DNA from: Planktotalea arctica
Lineage (GTDB): Bacteria; Pseudomonadota; Alphaproteobacteria; Rhodobacterales; Rhodobacteraceae
Length of the DNA stretch: 64,000 bases
Direction: 5' to 3'
Assembly: GCF_002105285.1 (NCBI RefSeq)
Contig: NZ_MUHR01000005.1
Location: forward strand, 310,001-374,000
Each line of letters begins with the position of its first letter. The stretch's first letter is position 1. Shown piece after piece: positions 9,132 to 18,314 of the stretch. Position numbers and translations under genes: made by a program. A model generated the notes under the pieces. That model was not told the origin of the DNA and did not search any database. It saw only the letters and a program-made list of their open reading frames with translations.

Positions 9132-9270
9132 AGGTGCCTCCGTGGCTTCCTCGGTCAATAGATAGGCGCATGCGGCGGGTTTCAAGCGAAGCTCTGCCAA
9201 GGGGTGCAGGCAACGTTTACGAGCACGGCCAATTCGTCTAAAAGCCAGCAAGAGTTTTCTAACCATCTGT

Positions 9271-10410
9271 GTGGATTTTCGATTGATCAGGCCCTTTCTA
9301 GTTTTTGCCACCTGCACAATTCTTGTGGGCTGCGGCGATCCTCTTGCCGATGTGGACAGGTTGTCCTCGGTTGATCTGGCTGATGATGTGGCCAGTGTTG
9401 GCGCGTTACAGGCCCCTGAAAGCGCCGAAGAGACGCGTGGTCTGCTCTCGGGTCTGTTCGGGCGGCGTAATGCGCCTGCTGCGATAAGCACGGACATTGC
9501 CGTTGAAGCTGCGCCAGCCAAAGACGGTGACGTCGCCCCCGCTGTTGAGACTGCGCTTGTGACTGCACCGGTGCGCGAACGCCGTGGTCTTTTCGGGTTC
9601 ATGCGCGCGAAAGAAGTCTCTGCTCCGGCCATGCCCATGATTGAGGCCAGCGCGCCTTTGCCGGATGCGCCCTCTGATGGGTTGATCGAGCAAGCGGTCG
9701 CCGTCGCGCCGGACAAGGCGCTCGACGTTACGCAAGGCGCGCCCGAGGCCAACGCCAGATCGCGCAGGGGTCTGTTCGGCCTGCTTGCCGGTGCGCGCGC
9801 CAAGGATCAAGCGGAGACAGCGGGCGTGCAGACCGCTTCGCTCGGACCCGTGCAAGCCCCTGCGCGAAACAACGATAAACCTTCGCTTTTCGCCAAGCCG
9901 CAACGCGCACACAAAGGCCCTGATGCGCAGATCGTACCGTTCGGCACCACTTTGCCTGCCGGCGCGGTCGCGCGCGTCTGCGATCTCCCGAAGGGGCGTC
10001 TAGGCAAGGAAGTCGGAAAGTTCCCAGAGCGCGGACGCGGCTATAAGATGTTCGATAGCAATTCCGGTGCTTCCGGCGCGCGGCCCTTTTACGTGACGGG
10101 CTTCGACGATGGTTGCGCACGCACGTTTACCGCCGCTCTTGCCCTCTTCGGCAGCCCGACCATGCACGAGCAACTGCGCTATGGTCTGCCAAGTACCGTG
10201 CAGCCCTACAGCACCACGGACAAGGCTTATGAGGGGATCAAACAGTCGATCTGCGGTGTTGCGCGCAAGAAAGCTTGCGGCGCGAAAATCGGATTGCTGG
10301 AGAAAGACACAGCTTTCATTTCGATCTATGACCGGATCGGCAGCAACTCCAAATGGTCAAATTTGCTGCTGCACAAGGGCTGGCTACTGGCCGCTGATCG
10401 CAAAGGGTGA
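9271..10410 (+). CDS. Putative outer-membrane or periplasmic lipoprotein with RGLFG repeats
   Basis: A 379-residue protein with no family I recognise. The likely start is GTG at 9271, since no ATG lies near. It gives a short charged N-terminus, a hydrophobic segment and a lipobox LVGC with Cys21, so it is probably a lipoprotein. Residues 25-210 are Ala/Pro-rich and low in structure, and carry three copies of an R-G-L-F-G motif (RGLLSGLFGRR at 56-66, RRGLFG at 104-109 and 165-170). Residues 230-379 form a compact C-terminal domain with six cysteines. A canonical ribosome site is not visible. It stands alone between a divergent ABC unit and the convergent slyX. Confidence 0.75.
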   Translation: MDFRLIRPFLVFATCTILVGCGDPLADVDRLSSVDLADDVASVGALQAPESAEETRGLLSGLFGRRNAPAAISTDIAVEAAPAKDGDVAPAVETALVTAPVRERRGLFGFMRAKEVSAPAMPMIEASAPLPDAPSDGLIEQAVAVAPDKALDVTQGAPEANARSRRGLFGLLAGARAKDQAETAGVQTASLGPVQAPARNNDKPSLFAKPQRAHKGPDAQIVPFGTTLPAGAVARVCDLPKGRLGKEVGKFPERGRGYKMFDSNSGASGARPFYVTGFDDGCARTFTAALALFGSPTMHEQLRYGLPSTVQPYSTTDKAYEGIKQSICGVARKKACGAKIGLLEKDTAFISIYDRIGSNSKWSNLLLHKGWLLAADRKG

Positions 10411-10483
10411 GCAGCGCTTGGAAAAGCACCAGCGGAGCTTTTTAGCCGCGAATGGACGGAACTCCGGCGCAGCGCGCCTTGCC

Positions 10484-10693
10484 CTAGTAATGTGGCGGAC
10501 GTTCATCTCCGAGAACGATCCCGCCGCCGCCTTGCGCGTCGCGCTCGCCCTCGCGTGACATCAACATTTGGACGCGGTGGGTCAGCACTGCAATTTCGCG
10601 TTCTTGACGCGCAATCACATCCGACAATTCATCGGTTGTTTTCAGTAGCTCCGCTACCTTTTCTTCGAGGGTCTGAAGGCGTGTATCACTCAT
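10484..10693 (-). CDS. slyX: SlyX family protein
   Basis: A 69-residue coiled-coil protein of the SlyX family, whose role is undefined. The heptad-rich part TLEEKVAEL to VLTHRVQML is typical, and the C-terminus ends with the family pattern GDERPPHY. The frame is open upstream to 10834, but the ATG at 10693 begins MSDTRLQTLEEK, the usual start. It is divergent from hisS, with 109 bases between them for promoters. Confidence 0.9.
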   Translation of the reverse strand: MSDTRLQTLEEKVAELLKTTDELSDVIARQEREIAVLTHRVQMLMSREGERDAQGGGGIVLGDERPPHY

Positions 10694-10802
10694 GAGGCCC
10701 GCGCTATCATGGCAACCGCGCTTGCGCAATTCGCGCGTTGCTGTTGCCCCCTTCGCCTGTGGGCGGTAAAGGGCAGGCAACAAGCTGGCGAAAGTGAGAT
10801 CC

Positions 10803-12287
10803 ATGGCCAAAGTGAAAAAAGCCCCCCGTCCCAAGGCGCAAGCGCCGAAGGGATTTCGCGACTATTTCGGCGCGGAAGTTACGCAGCGCAACGAGATGCT
10901 GCAAAAGATCGCAGGGGTTTATCATCGCTACGGGTTTGACGCGCTGGAAAGCTCTGCCGTCGAGACGGTCGAGGCGCTGGGTAAATTCCTTCCCGACGTG
11001 GATCGTCCGAACGAGGGTGTATTTGCGTGGCAAGAAGATGAGACAGCCGATTGGCTGGCGCTACGCTATGATCTGACGGCGCCTTTGGCACGGGTTTACG
11101 CCGAAAACCGCAATGAGCTACCGACGCCCTATCGCCGCTATGCGATGGGCCCCGTTTGGCGCAATGAAAAACCGGGTCCGGGGCGGTTTCGCCAGTTCTA
11201 TCAATGCGATGCGGATACGGTCGGGGCTGGTTCTGTTGCGGCAGACGCAGAAATTTGCGCGATGCTCTCTGATACGCTCGAAGTCGTCGGGATCGAGCGC
11301 GGTGACTATATCGTGCGCGTGAACAACCGAAAGGTTTTGAACGGTGTGATGGAAGTTTGCGGCATCGCAGGTGACGATAAAGAAGCCGAACGTGGCATTG
11401 TTCTGCGGGCGATTGATAAGCTGGATCGCCTTGGTGAGGATGGCGTGCGTGCGCTGCTTGGCGAGGGCCGCAAGGATGAAAGCGGTGACTACACCAAAGG
11501 TGCTGGGCTAAGCGCTGATCAAGCCGAGATCGTCATGGGCTTCATGTCTGCGAAACGCAGCAGCGGCGCTGAAACTGCTGCGCGTCTCAGCGAATTGGTT
11601 CAAGGGTCCGCGATCGGTGAGGCAGGTGTTCAGGAATTGCTGACGATTGCAGAGTTGCTTGAAGCGCAGGGTTATGGGCCCGATCGGATCGAGATTGATC
11701 CATCTGTCGTGCGCGGCCTTGGCTACTACACAGGTCCCGTTTTTGAGGCCGAACTCACTTTTGAGATCGAGGACGAAAAGGGCCGCCCGCGAAACTTTGG
11801 TTCTGTCGCGGGGGGGGGGCGTTATGACGATTTGGTCAAGCGCTTCACGGGTCAGGAAGTCCCTGCCACAGGTGTTTCGATCGGTGTTGATCGTCTGCTT
11901 GCGGCCTTGCAGATGAAAGGGCGTTTGGAGAGCCATTCCGCCGGGCCCGTCGTGGTCACTGTCATGGATAAGAACCGCATGGCTGATTATCAGGCGATGG
12001 TTGCGGAGCTGCGCAGTGCAGGCATCCGCGCGGAGGTGTATTTGGGCAATCCCAAGAACTTCGGCAATCAGCTTAAATACGCTGACAAGCGCAACTCCCC
12101 CATCGCGATTATCGAGGGCGGGGATGAAAAAGAAAACGGTGTTATCCAGATCAAGGACTTGATCCTTGGCGCGAAGATCGCTGAAAGTGCGACGCTGGAA
12201 GAGTGGAAAGATCGCCCAAGCCAATACGAAGTGCCGCGCGGCGACTTGGTTGTGAAAGTGCGCGAAATTCTGGAAAGCCAAGGCTGA
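10803..12287 (+). CDS. hisS: Histidyl-tRNA synthetase
   Basis: A 494-residue class II aminoacyl-tRNA synthetase that charges tRNA-His. It shows [12 protein letters not shown], the motif-2 region [19 protein letters not shown], the histidine A-motif [11 protein letters not shown] and the GGGRYDDLV segment. The ATG at 10803 is chosen over an in-frame GTG at 10794. Its TGA shares one base with the hisZ ATG (TGATG). The GGGR motif is encoded by an uninterrupted run of ten G at 11810-11819, which is unusual for an essential gene. Confidence 0.96.
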   Translation: MAKVKKAPRPKAQAPKGFRDYFGAEVTQRNEMLQKIAGVYHRYGFDALESSAVETVEALGKFLPDVDRPNEGVFAWQEDETADWLALRYDLTAPLARVYAENRNELPTPYRRYAMGPVWRNEKPGPGRFRQFYQCDADTVGAGSVAADAEICAMLSDTLEVVGIERGDYIVRVNNRKVLNGVMEVCGIAGDDKEAERGIVLRAIDKLDRLGEDGVRALLGEGRKDESGDYTKGAGLSADQAEIVMGFMSAKRSSGAETAARLSELVQGSAIGEAGVQELLTIAELLEAQGYGPDRIEIDPSVVRGLGYYTGPVFEAELTFEIEDEKGRPRNFGSVAGGGRYDDLVKRFTGQEVPATGVSIGVDRLLAALQMKGRLESHSAGPVVVTVMDKNRMADYQAMVAELRSAGIRAEVYLGNPKNFGNQLKYADKRNSPIAIIEGGDEKENGVIQIKDLILGAKIAESATLEEWKDRPSQYEVPRGDLVVKVREILESQG

Positions 12288-13351
12288 TGAACGGGGTTAC
12301 AGCAAGGGCTGGACAGTTGCGTGCGCGCTTTGAAGCAGCGGGCGCAGTACATGTAGAAACGGCGATTTTGCAACCTGCGGACACGCTTCTAGACCTTTAT
12401 GGAGAAGATATTCGCGGGCGCGCTTATGTGACGTCCGATGCACTGCGCGGGGAGCAAATGTTGCGCCCAGACTTTACTGTTCCGGTCGTGCAAATGCACA
12501 TGGCGGGCGGCGCTGATCCGGCGCGCTATACCTATGCGGGCACCGTGTTTCGCCGTCAGGAAGAGGATGAAACGCGCGCGAATGAGTATGAACAGGTTGG
12601 TTATGAGGTGTTTGATCGCGCCGAGCCGATTGCTGCAGACGCGGAAGTTTTCGCGCTGATCGCGCAGGCCTTGAGCGACGCGCCTGTGCGTGCTTCTACG
12701 GGGGATATCGGGATTTTGGTTGCGGCGGTTGCGGCGCTGGAAACGTCGGAGGGTCGCAAGGCGGCGCTACTGCGTCACATCTGGCGTCCTCGCAAGTTTC
12801 GCGCACTGCTGGAGCGGTACTCAAAGCCCGTGATTGTGCGAGACGTTCTGACGGCGAGTGATCCGTTTAAAGGCGCTGGGCCAGAAATTGGGCTGCGTAG
12901 TAAACGCGACGTTGAAGAGCGCCTTGCAGCGCTTCGCAAGGATGTTGAGACTCCGCCGGTTTCCGCTCGTGAAATCGAGTTGATAGAGGCGCTGTTGAAT
13001 GTGCGCGAAATGCTGCCGTTCGCGCTTGAACAACTGCGCGACCTCGCGGTTGATTTGCCCGCGATCAGCCCTGCGGTGGAACGCCTTGGCGCGCGCATGA
13101 CGGCGATGAAAACGCGCGGCATCGACGTGTCCAAGCTGGAGTTCGAAACCAGCTACGGGCGATCCTTGATGGAATACTATGACGGTTTCGTTTTCGGCTT
13201 TTACGCTGAAACGCGCGCTGATCTGCCACCTATCGCAACGGGTGGGCGCTATGATGCGCTCACGCGTCGCTTGGGGCAGGGCGCTGAAATTCCAGCGGTG
13301 GGGGGCGTGATTCGCCCTGATTTGTTGATGCTTTTGGAGGGCGCAGCATGA
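12287..13351 (+). CDS. hisZ: ATP phosphoribosyltransferase regulatory subunit HisZ
   Basis: A 354-residue HisS paralogue without aminoacylation function. It forms a hetero-octamer with short-form HisG and confers histidine feedback. Class II synthetase-like segments are visible (MLRPDFTVPVVQMHM, then TYAGTVFRRQEEDE). The ATG overlaps the hisS stop by one base, and the frame open upstream from 12203 is just hisS read in another frame. Its stop overlaps hisG by four bases. The hisS-hisZ-hisG arrangement ties tRNA charging to pathway entry in one transcript. Confidence 0.94.
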   Translation: MNGVTARAGQLRARFEAAGAVHVETAILQPADTLLDLYGEDIRGRAYVTSDALRGEQMLRPDFTVPVVQMHMAGGADPARYTYAGTVFRRQEEDETRANEYEQVGYEVFDRAEPIAADAEVFALIAQALSDAPVRASTGDIGILVAAVAALETSEGRKAALLRHIWRPRKFRALLERYSKPVIVRDVLTASDPFKGAGPEIGLRSKRDVEERLAALRKDVETPPVSAREIELIEALLNVREMLPFALEQLRDLAVDLPAISPAVERLGARMTAMKTRGIDVSKLEFETSYGRSLMEYYDGFVFGFYAETRADLPPIATGGRYDALTRRLGQGAEIPAVGGVIRPDLLMLLEGAA

Positions 13352-14043
13352 GTATCAAGCTGGGTGTGCCGTCCAAAGGCCGTTTGATGGAAAAGACATT
13401 CGAGTGGTTTGGCGAGCGCGGTGTCGAGCTTAGCCGGACAGGCTCGGACCGCGAATATGCGGGGGCTGTGAGCGGCGTCGAGGGCGTCGAGTTGGTGTTG
13501 CTCTCTGCAGGGGAAATTCCGCGTGAGTTGGCGGCAGGGCGTATTCATTTGGGCGTCACGGGGATTGATTTGATCCGCGAGAAATTGAGCGGCTGGCAGC
13601 AGCGGGTGAGCGAGCTGGCGCCACTTGGCTTTGGCCACGCTGACCTTATTATTGCGGTGCCGGACTTCTGGGTTGATGTGCGCACGCTGGATGATCTTGA
13701 TGCCGCCGCCGCAATGTTTCGCGCGCGAAACAGCTTTAGGCTGCGCATCGCCACGAAGTATCACCGCCTGATGCGCGAATATCTGCGCGCGAATGGTGTG
13801 GCGGATTATCAATTGGTAGACAGTCAAGGCGCGACCGAGGGCACAGTTAAGAACGAAACGGCAGAGGCTGTGGCGGACATCACTTCAACAGGCGAAACGC
13901 TACGTGCAAATCATCTACGGCTGCTTGATGATGGGCCCGTTTTGAAATCGCAGGCGACTTTGCTGCGTTCTAAAACAGCGGAGATGAGCACCGCAGAGCG
14001 CGCCGATTTGGCCGCTTTGTTGAAGCAGCTAAAACTTACCTGA
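13348..14043 (+). CDS. hisG: ATP phosphoribosyltransferase, short form HisG
   Basis: Catalyses the first committed step of histidine synthesis, joining ATP and PRPP. At 231 residues it is the short form that lacks the C-terminal regulatory domain and needs HisZ, which is encoded immediately upstream with an ATGA overlap. Seen segments are LGVPSKGRLMEKT at the N-terminus, GVTGIDLIREK, RIATKYHRL and the PRPP loop region ADITSTGETLRANHL. The 3' end overlaps the convergent DUF1489 gene by eight bases. Confidence 0.96.
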   Translation: MSIKLGVPSKGRLMEKTFEWFGERGVELSRTGSDREYAGAVSGVEGVELVLLSAGEIPRELAAGRIHLGVTGIDLIREKLSGWQQRVSELAPLGFGHADLIIAVPDFWVDVRTLDDLDAAAAMFRARNSFRLRIATKYHRLMREYLRANGVADYQLVDSQGATEGTVKNETAEAVADITSTGETLRANHLRLLDDGPVLKSQATLLRSKTAEMSTAERADLAALLKQLKLT

Positions 14044-14464
14044 CGCCGATTTCGGCCAACGCGGCGCTGAGTTCGGCGGGCAATGGTTCCTCATGGGATT
14101 TGCCCGCGGGAAGATCGGCAGGGGCGTCTGCATGGGTGAGATAACGCCAGCCTTGGAATGGTCGTTTCAGGGCGTGCTGAGTGAGAATAAGGCCCGGTTT
14201 CATCACGATGGCGCAGCGGCGGATACCGTCTGGGCCAGTAACTTCATCAAGGCGTAGAATGGGTTGGCGGGCCTGAATGATGCCCTTGATAACCCAGTAA
14301 ATTGAGCCGCCGTTCAGGATTTCCTCCCCACGTTTGGGCCACATACGGGTAACATGACGGTGCAGCCCGTCCGTCGCGGCCGCGCGCATCTGTTGCCAGC
14401 CTTCAAGATCCTCGACAGTTTCGGTGCCGACGCTGAGTTTGACTATATTGATATATTTAGACAC
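14036..14464 (-). CDS. DUF1489 family protein
   Basis: A 142-residue protein of the alphaproteobacterial DUF1489 family. It has the family N-terminus NIVKLSVGTETVEDLEGWQ and the segment GGSIYWVIKG. It is cytoplasmic and of unknown function. The start is GTG at 14464, with GAGAG upstream. It is convergent with hisG and their coding ends overlap by eight bases. I recall the family as widely conserved next to varied genes, so the context is not informative. Confidence 0.85.
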   Translation of the reverse strand: MSKYINIVKLSVGTETVEDLEGWQQMRAAATDGLHRHVTRMWPKRGEEILNGGSIYWVIKGIIQARQPILRLDEVTGPDGIRRCAIVMKPGLILTQHALKRPFQGWRYLTHADAPADLPAGKSHEEPLPAELSAALAEIGVR

Positions 14465-14639
14465 AATTTTCTCTCTTTAGACACAACATGTGGTATGAGG
14501 TGGTATATTTTCATCAAGGGGTTGTGGTTTTGAGCATATCATTTTATTCGCTGAAAGGAACGCTGGTATCGCATTGTTCGCCAAGGACCATGAATATAGT
14601 AGTCTGACTTAATCAATCGCCAACCAAGGGAATCGCCTG

Positions 14640-16925
14640 ATGAACCGTTTTGCTGCCCCAATCGCCGAGCAAATTTGGGATATGAAGTACCGCTTTAAGG
14701 AAGCGGGTGGAACACCCATTGATACAACGGTCGAGGATACCTGGGGACGCATCGCGAAAGACCTTGCGCGCGTGGAAAATGATTCGGCACATTGGGAAGA
14801 GCAGTTTTACGCGGCACTTGAAGACTTTAAGTATCTCCCCGCAGGTCGAATCACCGCAGGCGCGGGCACAGCGCGTAATGTGACGCTGTTTAATTGCTTC
14901 GTCATGGGCACGATTCCCGATTCCATGGGTGGCATCTTTGAGATGTTGAAAGAAGCGGCGCTAACCATGCAGCAAGGTGGCGGCATTGGTTATGATTTCT
15001 CTACGATTCGTCCCAAGGGCGCGGATGTGAAGGGCGTGGCGGCGGATGCCTCCGGGCCGCTGAGCTTCATGGATGTGTGGGATGCGATGTGCCGCACGAT
15101 TATGTCAGCCGGCTCGCGCCGCGGTGCGATGATGGCGACAATGCGCTGTGATCACCCAGACATCGAGGATTTCATCACAGCCAAATCAGACGCCGCGCGT
15201 TTGCGGATGTTCAACGTATCTGTGTTGATCACGGACCCCTTCATGGAAGCGGTGAAAGCAGATGCCGAGTGGGAGTTGAAGTTTGACGGCGAAGTGTTCC
15301 GTACTGTGCGCGCGCTCGATCTGTGGAACAAAATCATGCAAGGTACTTATGATTATGCCGAGCCAGGTGTGATCTTTATCGACCGCATCAACAAAGCCAA
15401 CAACCTTGGTTATTGCGAAACGATCGCGGCAACAAACCCATGCGGTGAGCAGCCTTTGCCGCCCTATGGCGCGTGTTTGCTGGGCTCGATCAACATGGCA
15501 CGCCTTGTTGCGGACCCGTTTGAAGCGGAAGCATCGCTTGACGTTGTTGCGCTGAACGAATTGGTCGCGACGGCCGTGCGCATGATGGACAATGTCGTTG
15601 ATACGTCGAAATTTCCGCTGGAAGCGCAAGCGCGTGAAGCGCAGGCGAAGCGCCGGATCGGCCTTGGCGTGACGGGTCTTGCGGATGCGCTTTTGATGGT
15701 TGGCCTGCGCTATGGTTCTGAGGAAGCGGCACGTCAAACGGACGAATGGTTGCACGCGATCGCCCGTGCCGCATATCTGGCGTCGGTCGAATTAGCCAAG
15801 GAAAAAGGCGCGTTCCCGCTGTTTGACGCTGAGGCATATCTGGCCAGTGGCGCGATGATGGACATGGACGAGGATGTGCGCGAGGCCATTCGCGAGCATG
15901 GCATTCGTAATGCTTTGCTGACCTCGATTGCGCCGACAGGTACGATCAGCCTCTATGCGGGCAACGTCAGCTCTGGCATCGAGCCTGTGTTCGCCTACGC
16001 CTACACGCGCAAGGTTTTGCAGAAAGACGGATCGCGCACGGAAGAGGAAGTTGTTGATTACGCTGTGCAAATGTGGCGCGACAAGTTTGGCGATAAAGAG
16101 CTGCCCGACTATTTCGTGAACGCGCAGACGCTTGCCCCGCTTGATCACGTACGTATGCAGGCGGCGGCGCAGAAGTGGGTCGATAGTTCCATTTCCAAGA
16201 CGATCAATTGCCCTGAGGACATCAGCTTTGACGACTTCAAAGAGGTCTACATGGAAGCGTGGGATACAGGCTGTAAGGGTTGCACCACCTACCGCCCGAA
16301 TGATGTGACCGGCTCTGTTTTGACTGTGTCCGAGACGAAGGACGCGCCCGAAGTGATCGCGAACACCGACGCAGAGCCGATGCGCCCGCACGGCGATGTG
16401 GTCTACATGACAGAGCCTTTAGATCGCCCGCAGTCCTTGGAAGGTGCGACGTATAAATTGAAGTGGCCCGATAGTGAGCATGCGATTTATCTGACGGTGA
16501 ACGATGTGATCGTTGGCGGTCGTCGCCGTCCGTTCGAGGTGTTCATCAACTCCAAAAATATGGAGCATTTTGCGTGGACTGTTGCGCTCACGCGGATGAT
16601 GTCAGCAGTATTCCGTCGCGGCGGTGATGTGACATTTGTTGTGGAAGAGCTAAAAGCGGTGTTCGACCCGCGCGGCGGCGCTTGGGTTGGCGGGAAGTAT
16701 ATCCCCTCCATTCTGGCCGCGATTGGCGGGGTGCTGGAACAGCATATGATCGAAATCGGCTTCCTCGAGGGCGAAGGCATGGGTCTCAAGACCGATCCGC
16801 AGGCGCAGGTCGTCGGGATGACGCCAAAGCGCGGCAAGTCTTGCCCAAGCTGTGGGCAATTTGATTTGCGCATGGTCGAGGGCTGCATGACGTGTGGCAG
16901 TTGTGGTCATTCGAAGTGCGGCTAG
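14640..16925 (+). CDS. nrdJ: Adenosylcobalamin-dependent (class II) ribonucleotide reductase
   Basis: A 761-residue class II reductase that makes deoxyribonucleotides using vitamin B12 rather than an iron-tyrosyl radical. Visible are FNCFVMG with a conserved cysteine, QQGGGIGYDFS, the catalytic NPCGEQPLPPYGACLLGSIN, IAPTGTISL and a cysteine-rich C-terminus (CPSCG, CMTCGSCGHSKCG). AAGGGA lies before the ATG. The 175-base AT-rich leader has no cobalamin riboswitch core that I can see. It contains a direct repeat TTTAGACACAA (14456-14466 and 14477-14487) and a poor NrdR-box-like string at 14481-14496. It is monocistronic with its own terminator. Confidence 0.96.
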   Translation: MNRFAAPIAEQIWDMKYRFKEAGGTPIDTTVEDTWGRIAKDLARVENDSAHWEEQFYAALEDFKYLPAGRITAGAGTARNVTLFNCFVMGTIPDSMGGIFEMLKEAALTMQQGGGIGYDFSTIRPKGADVKGVAADASGPLSFMDVWDAMCRTIMSAGSRRGAMMATMRCDHPDIEDFITAKSDAARLRMFNVSVLITDPFMEAVKADAEWELKFDGEVFRTVRALDLWNKIMQGTYDYAEPGVIFIDRINKANNLGYCETIAATNPCGEQPLPPYGACLLGSINMARLVADPFEAEASLDVVALNELVATAVRMMDNVVDTSKFPLEAQAREAQAKRRIGLGVTGLADALLMVGLRYGSEEAARQTDEWLHAIARAAYLASVELAKEKGAFPLFDAEAYLASGAMMDMDEDVREAIREHGIRNALLTSIAPTGTISLYAGNVSSGIEPVFAYAYTRKVLQKDGSRTEEEVVDYAVQMWRDKFGDKELPDYFVNAQTLAPLDHVRMQAAAQKWVDSSISKTINCPEDISFDDFKEVYMEAWDTGCKGCTTYRPNDVTGSVLTVSETKDAPEVIANTDAEPMRPHGDVVYMTEPLDRPQSLEGATYKLKWPDSEHAIYLTVNDVIVGGRRRPFEVFINSKNMEHFAWTVALTRMMSAVFRRGGDVTFVVEELKAVFDPRGGAWVGGKYIPSILAAIGGVLEQHMIEIGFLEGEGMGLKTDPQAQVVGMTPKRGKSCPSCGQFDLRMVEGCMTCGSCGHSKCG

Positions 16926-16984
16926 TTTTGTGATCTGAAGTGCTTGTGTGGGATACTCCATAACTTGGCCATTCCACACATACC

Positions 16985-17021
16985 AAAAAACCACCGACCT
17001 TTTTAAGGTTGGTGGTTTTTT
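16985..17021 (+). terminator. Rho-independent terminator of nrdJ
   Basis: Stem AAAAAACCACCGACC / GGTTGGTGGTTTTTT with one G-T pair and a TTTTTAA loop, ending in a T-run. It lies 60 bases after the nrdJ stop. Confidence 0.92.
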
Positions 17022-17230
17022 AATGTTTTCAGTGGGTTGTGTGGTTTCTGCTTTCGACCGTCTACAACATCAGCTCTATAGGCATGGCGCCGCCGCGAGC
17101 TTGCGTTGTCACTTCGTTTATTCCTTAAATGTTCCACAGATTCTGGAACCTTTCATAACTCATAAGCCCGACAGTTCCGAATTGTTGGGCGGCAGCGCAA
17201 GGCCTACCTTGCGCGATGAAAGGTAACGAC
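17022..17230. other. Intergenic region between the nrdJ terminator and the decayed locus
   Basis: About 210 bases with no gene I can support. Near the right end an AAAGG ribosome site precedes the ATG at 17231. No repeat or RNA structure is evident. With the terminator, the gene-free stretch from nrdJ is about 305 bases. Confidence 0.5.
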
Positions 17231-17662
17231 ATGACCACCGCCCAATCTACGATTCCGTTTCACAAGCGGACCTTCAGCGATGACTTGCCTAAGCTGCGAG
17301 ATGTTGAGAAGCGATTAACATCCTTCCTCAAGACCACCTGCGAGCGGGCCGAAAGTACCGAGATAGAGGCGGGGCGCATGGAGGACGAAGATTGGACTTA
17401 TCCGTACGATTTGGTGGATGAAGAGGACATGCGTCGGATCAAGCGGCGCGAGAAGGGCTGCCTGGGCTGCGTTTCAATCCGCTGGTTTAAGTTGGATCCC
17501 CTGGTATCGGCAAAAGCTATTTGGCGCACCGCGTTGCACACCATCTGACGGTGCAGACGACTCTCATTGATGCTACGGGTGAGCCATCAACTTTTGCGTT
17601 GGTTGGCGCTCAACGAGGGTGGTCCAGCGCCACGCCAGGAAAGCTGATACAGACCGTCCGGA
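17231..17662 (+). pseudogene. Remnant of an AAA+ ATPase gene (internal deletion, frameshift, nonsense codon)
   Basis: The frame from ATG 17231 encodes an intact-looking N-terminal part (MTTAQSTIPFHKRTF to about MRRIKRREK), then becomes nonsense and stops at 17548. The family continuation appears in another frame from about 17452: EGLPGLRFNPLV, a TAA at 17488-17490, then VGSPGIGKSYLAHRVAHHL (Walker A) and LIDATGEPSTFALVG, up to GKLIQTV. The arrangement resembles Rhodobacteraceae AAA ATPases of over 500 residues, in which about 100 residues separate these two blocks. So the copy has lost the middle, shifted frame, gained a nonsense codon and lost everything after the sensor region. An AAAGG ribosome site remains. 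Function is lost. Confidence 0.75.
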
Positions 17663-17794
17663 GAGATCGTCGTTCTGGCCGATCTGCACTACGACACGTG
17701 GCGCCGCTTCGCGCTGGTTCCGTCTGACGTCTGGGGTCTGCAGGATATGGTCTGGAATGCTGACGCAAAGCGTTTGAATGATGCGGCGCACTAA
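17663..17794 (+). pseudogene. N-terminal fragment of a metallophosphoesterase-like gene
   Basis: A 43-codon in-frame stretch reading EIVVLADLHYDTWRR and then MVWNADA before a TAA at 17792-17794. The first part is the beginning of the calcineurin-like phosphoesterase fold, where D-x-H binds metal. The later GD and GNH metal motifs are missing, and no start codon is left because the fragment runs directly out of the AAA+ remnant. It looks like two adjacent genes joined by deletion. The homology call rests on a short motif. Confidence 0.5.
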
Positions 17795-17805
17795 GCGCGC
17801 TCGCT

Positions 17806-18312
17806 TTATCGGGCGCGATTTTCGTTTTGCGCGCGTTCGATATCGAGATGGGCGTGGTTTTCGGAAATAACGCGGCGCAAGTGACAGTCTTGTGGCAGTC
17901 CAAGAATGCTACTGGCATATTTTTGGTGGGCCCCGAGATGAGCGTCGCCGAGATTATGTGCGTCGAATGTGAGGATCAAAAGTTCTTCGGGCGAATAGCG
18001 CGGCGCAAGCGTGTCAAGCGCGATAAGAGATGAGCTAATGAAGGGCTTTTGCGTGCGTGCGGCAAGGTGGTTTTGCCAATAGGAGAGAAAGCCGCAGGAG
18101 GTAACGATTAACTCTCCACTTGCGCTGTGCAAAGCAGCTTCAAAAGGCGCGATGTCGATGTCCTGTGGTTTGTTTGTGACCACTTTCGCCACTGTCGCAG
18201 CTTTGATGCGCAAGATTTCGATGTCGCCCAAATAGGTCTTTCGTGCGCCGACATCCCCCGCGATACGGGGGAAATCGGTATCAAGTTGCAGAACCGTTAG
18301 GGCATGGGGCAT
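17806..18312 (-). pseudogene. C-terminally truncated aspartate/glutamate racemase-like gene
   Basis: A 168-residue frame starting at ATG 18312, two bases after the dctM-remnant stop. It has the racemase-like N-terminal half with the first catalytic cysteine in VTSCGFLSYWQ. Members of this family are about 220 residues and carry a second cysteine in the C-terminal half. Here the frame ends shortly after CHLRRVI, without that half. The convergent metallophosphoesterase fragment ends only 11 bases away, so one deletion probably removed the 3' ends of both genes. Probably inactive, though a folded product cannot be excluded. Confidence 0.62.
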
Positions 18313-18314
18313 CG

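Noticed and set aside
9132-9803. 224-residue N-terminal extension of the ABC ATPase
   Set aside because: The extension overlaps the lipoprotein gene on the other strand, is unlike the family, and ATG 9131 has its own ribosome site.
14481-14496. NrdR box before nrdJ
   Set aside because: Only about 12 of 16 consensus positions match and the expected second box at proper spacing is not seen.
14465-14639. Cobalamin riboswitch before nrdJ
   Set aside because: The conserved B12-box core is not visible and the leader is too short and AT-rich.
15186-16391. Long minus-strand frames opposite nrdJ
   Set aside because: Composition follows the reverse of the nrdJ codons; no start signals.
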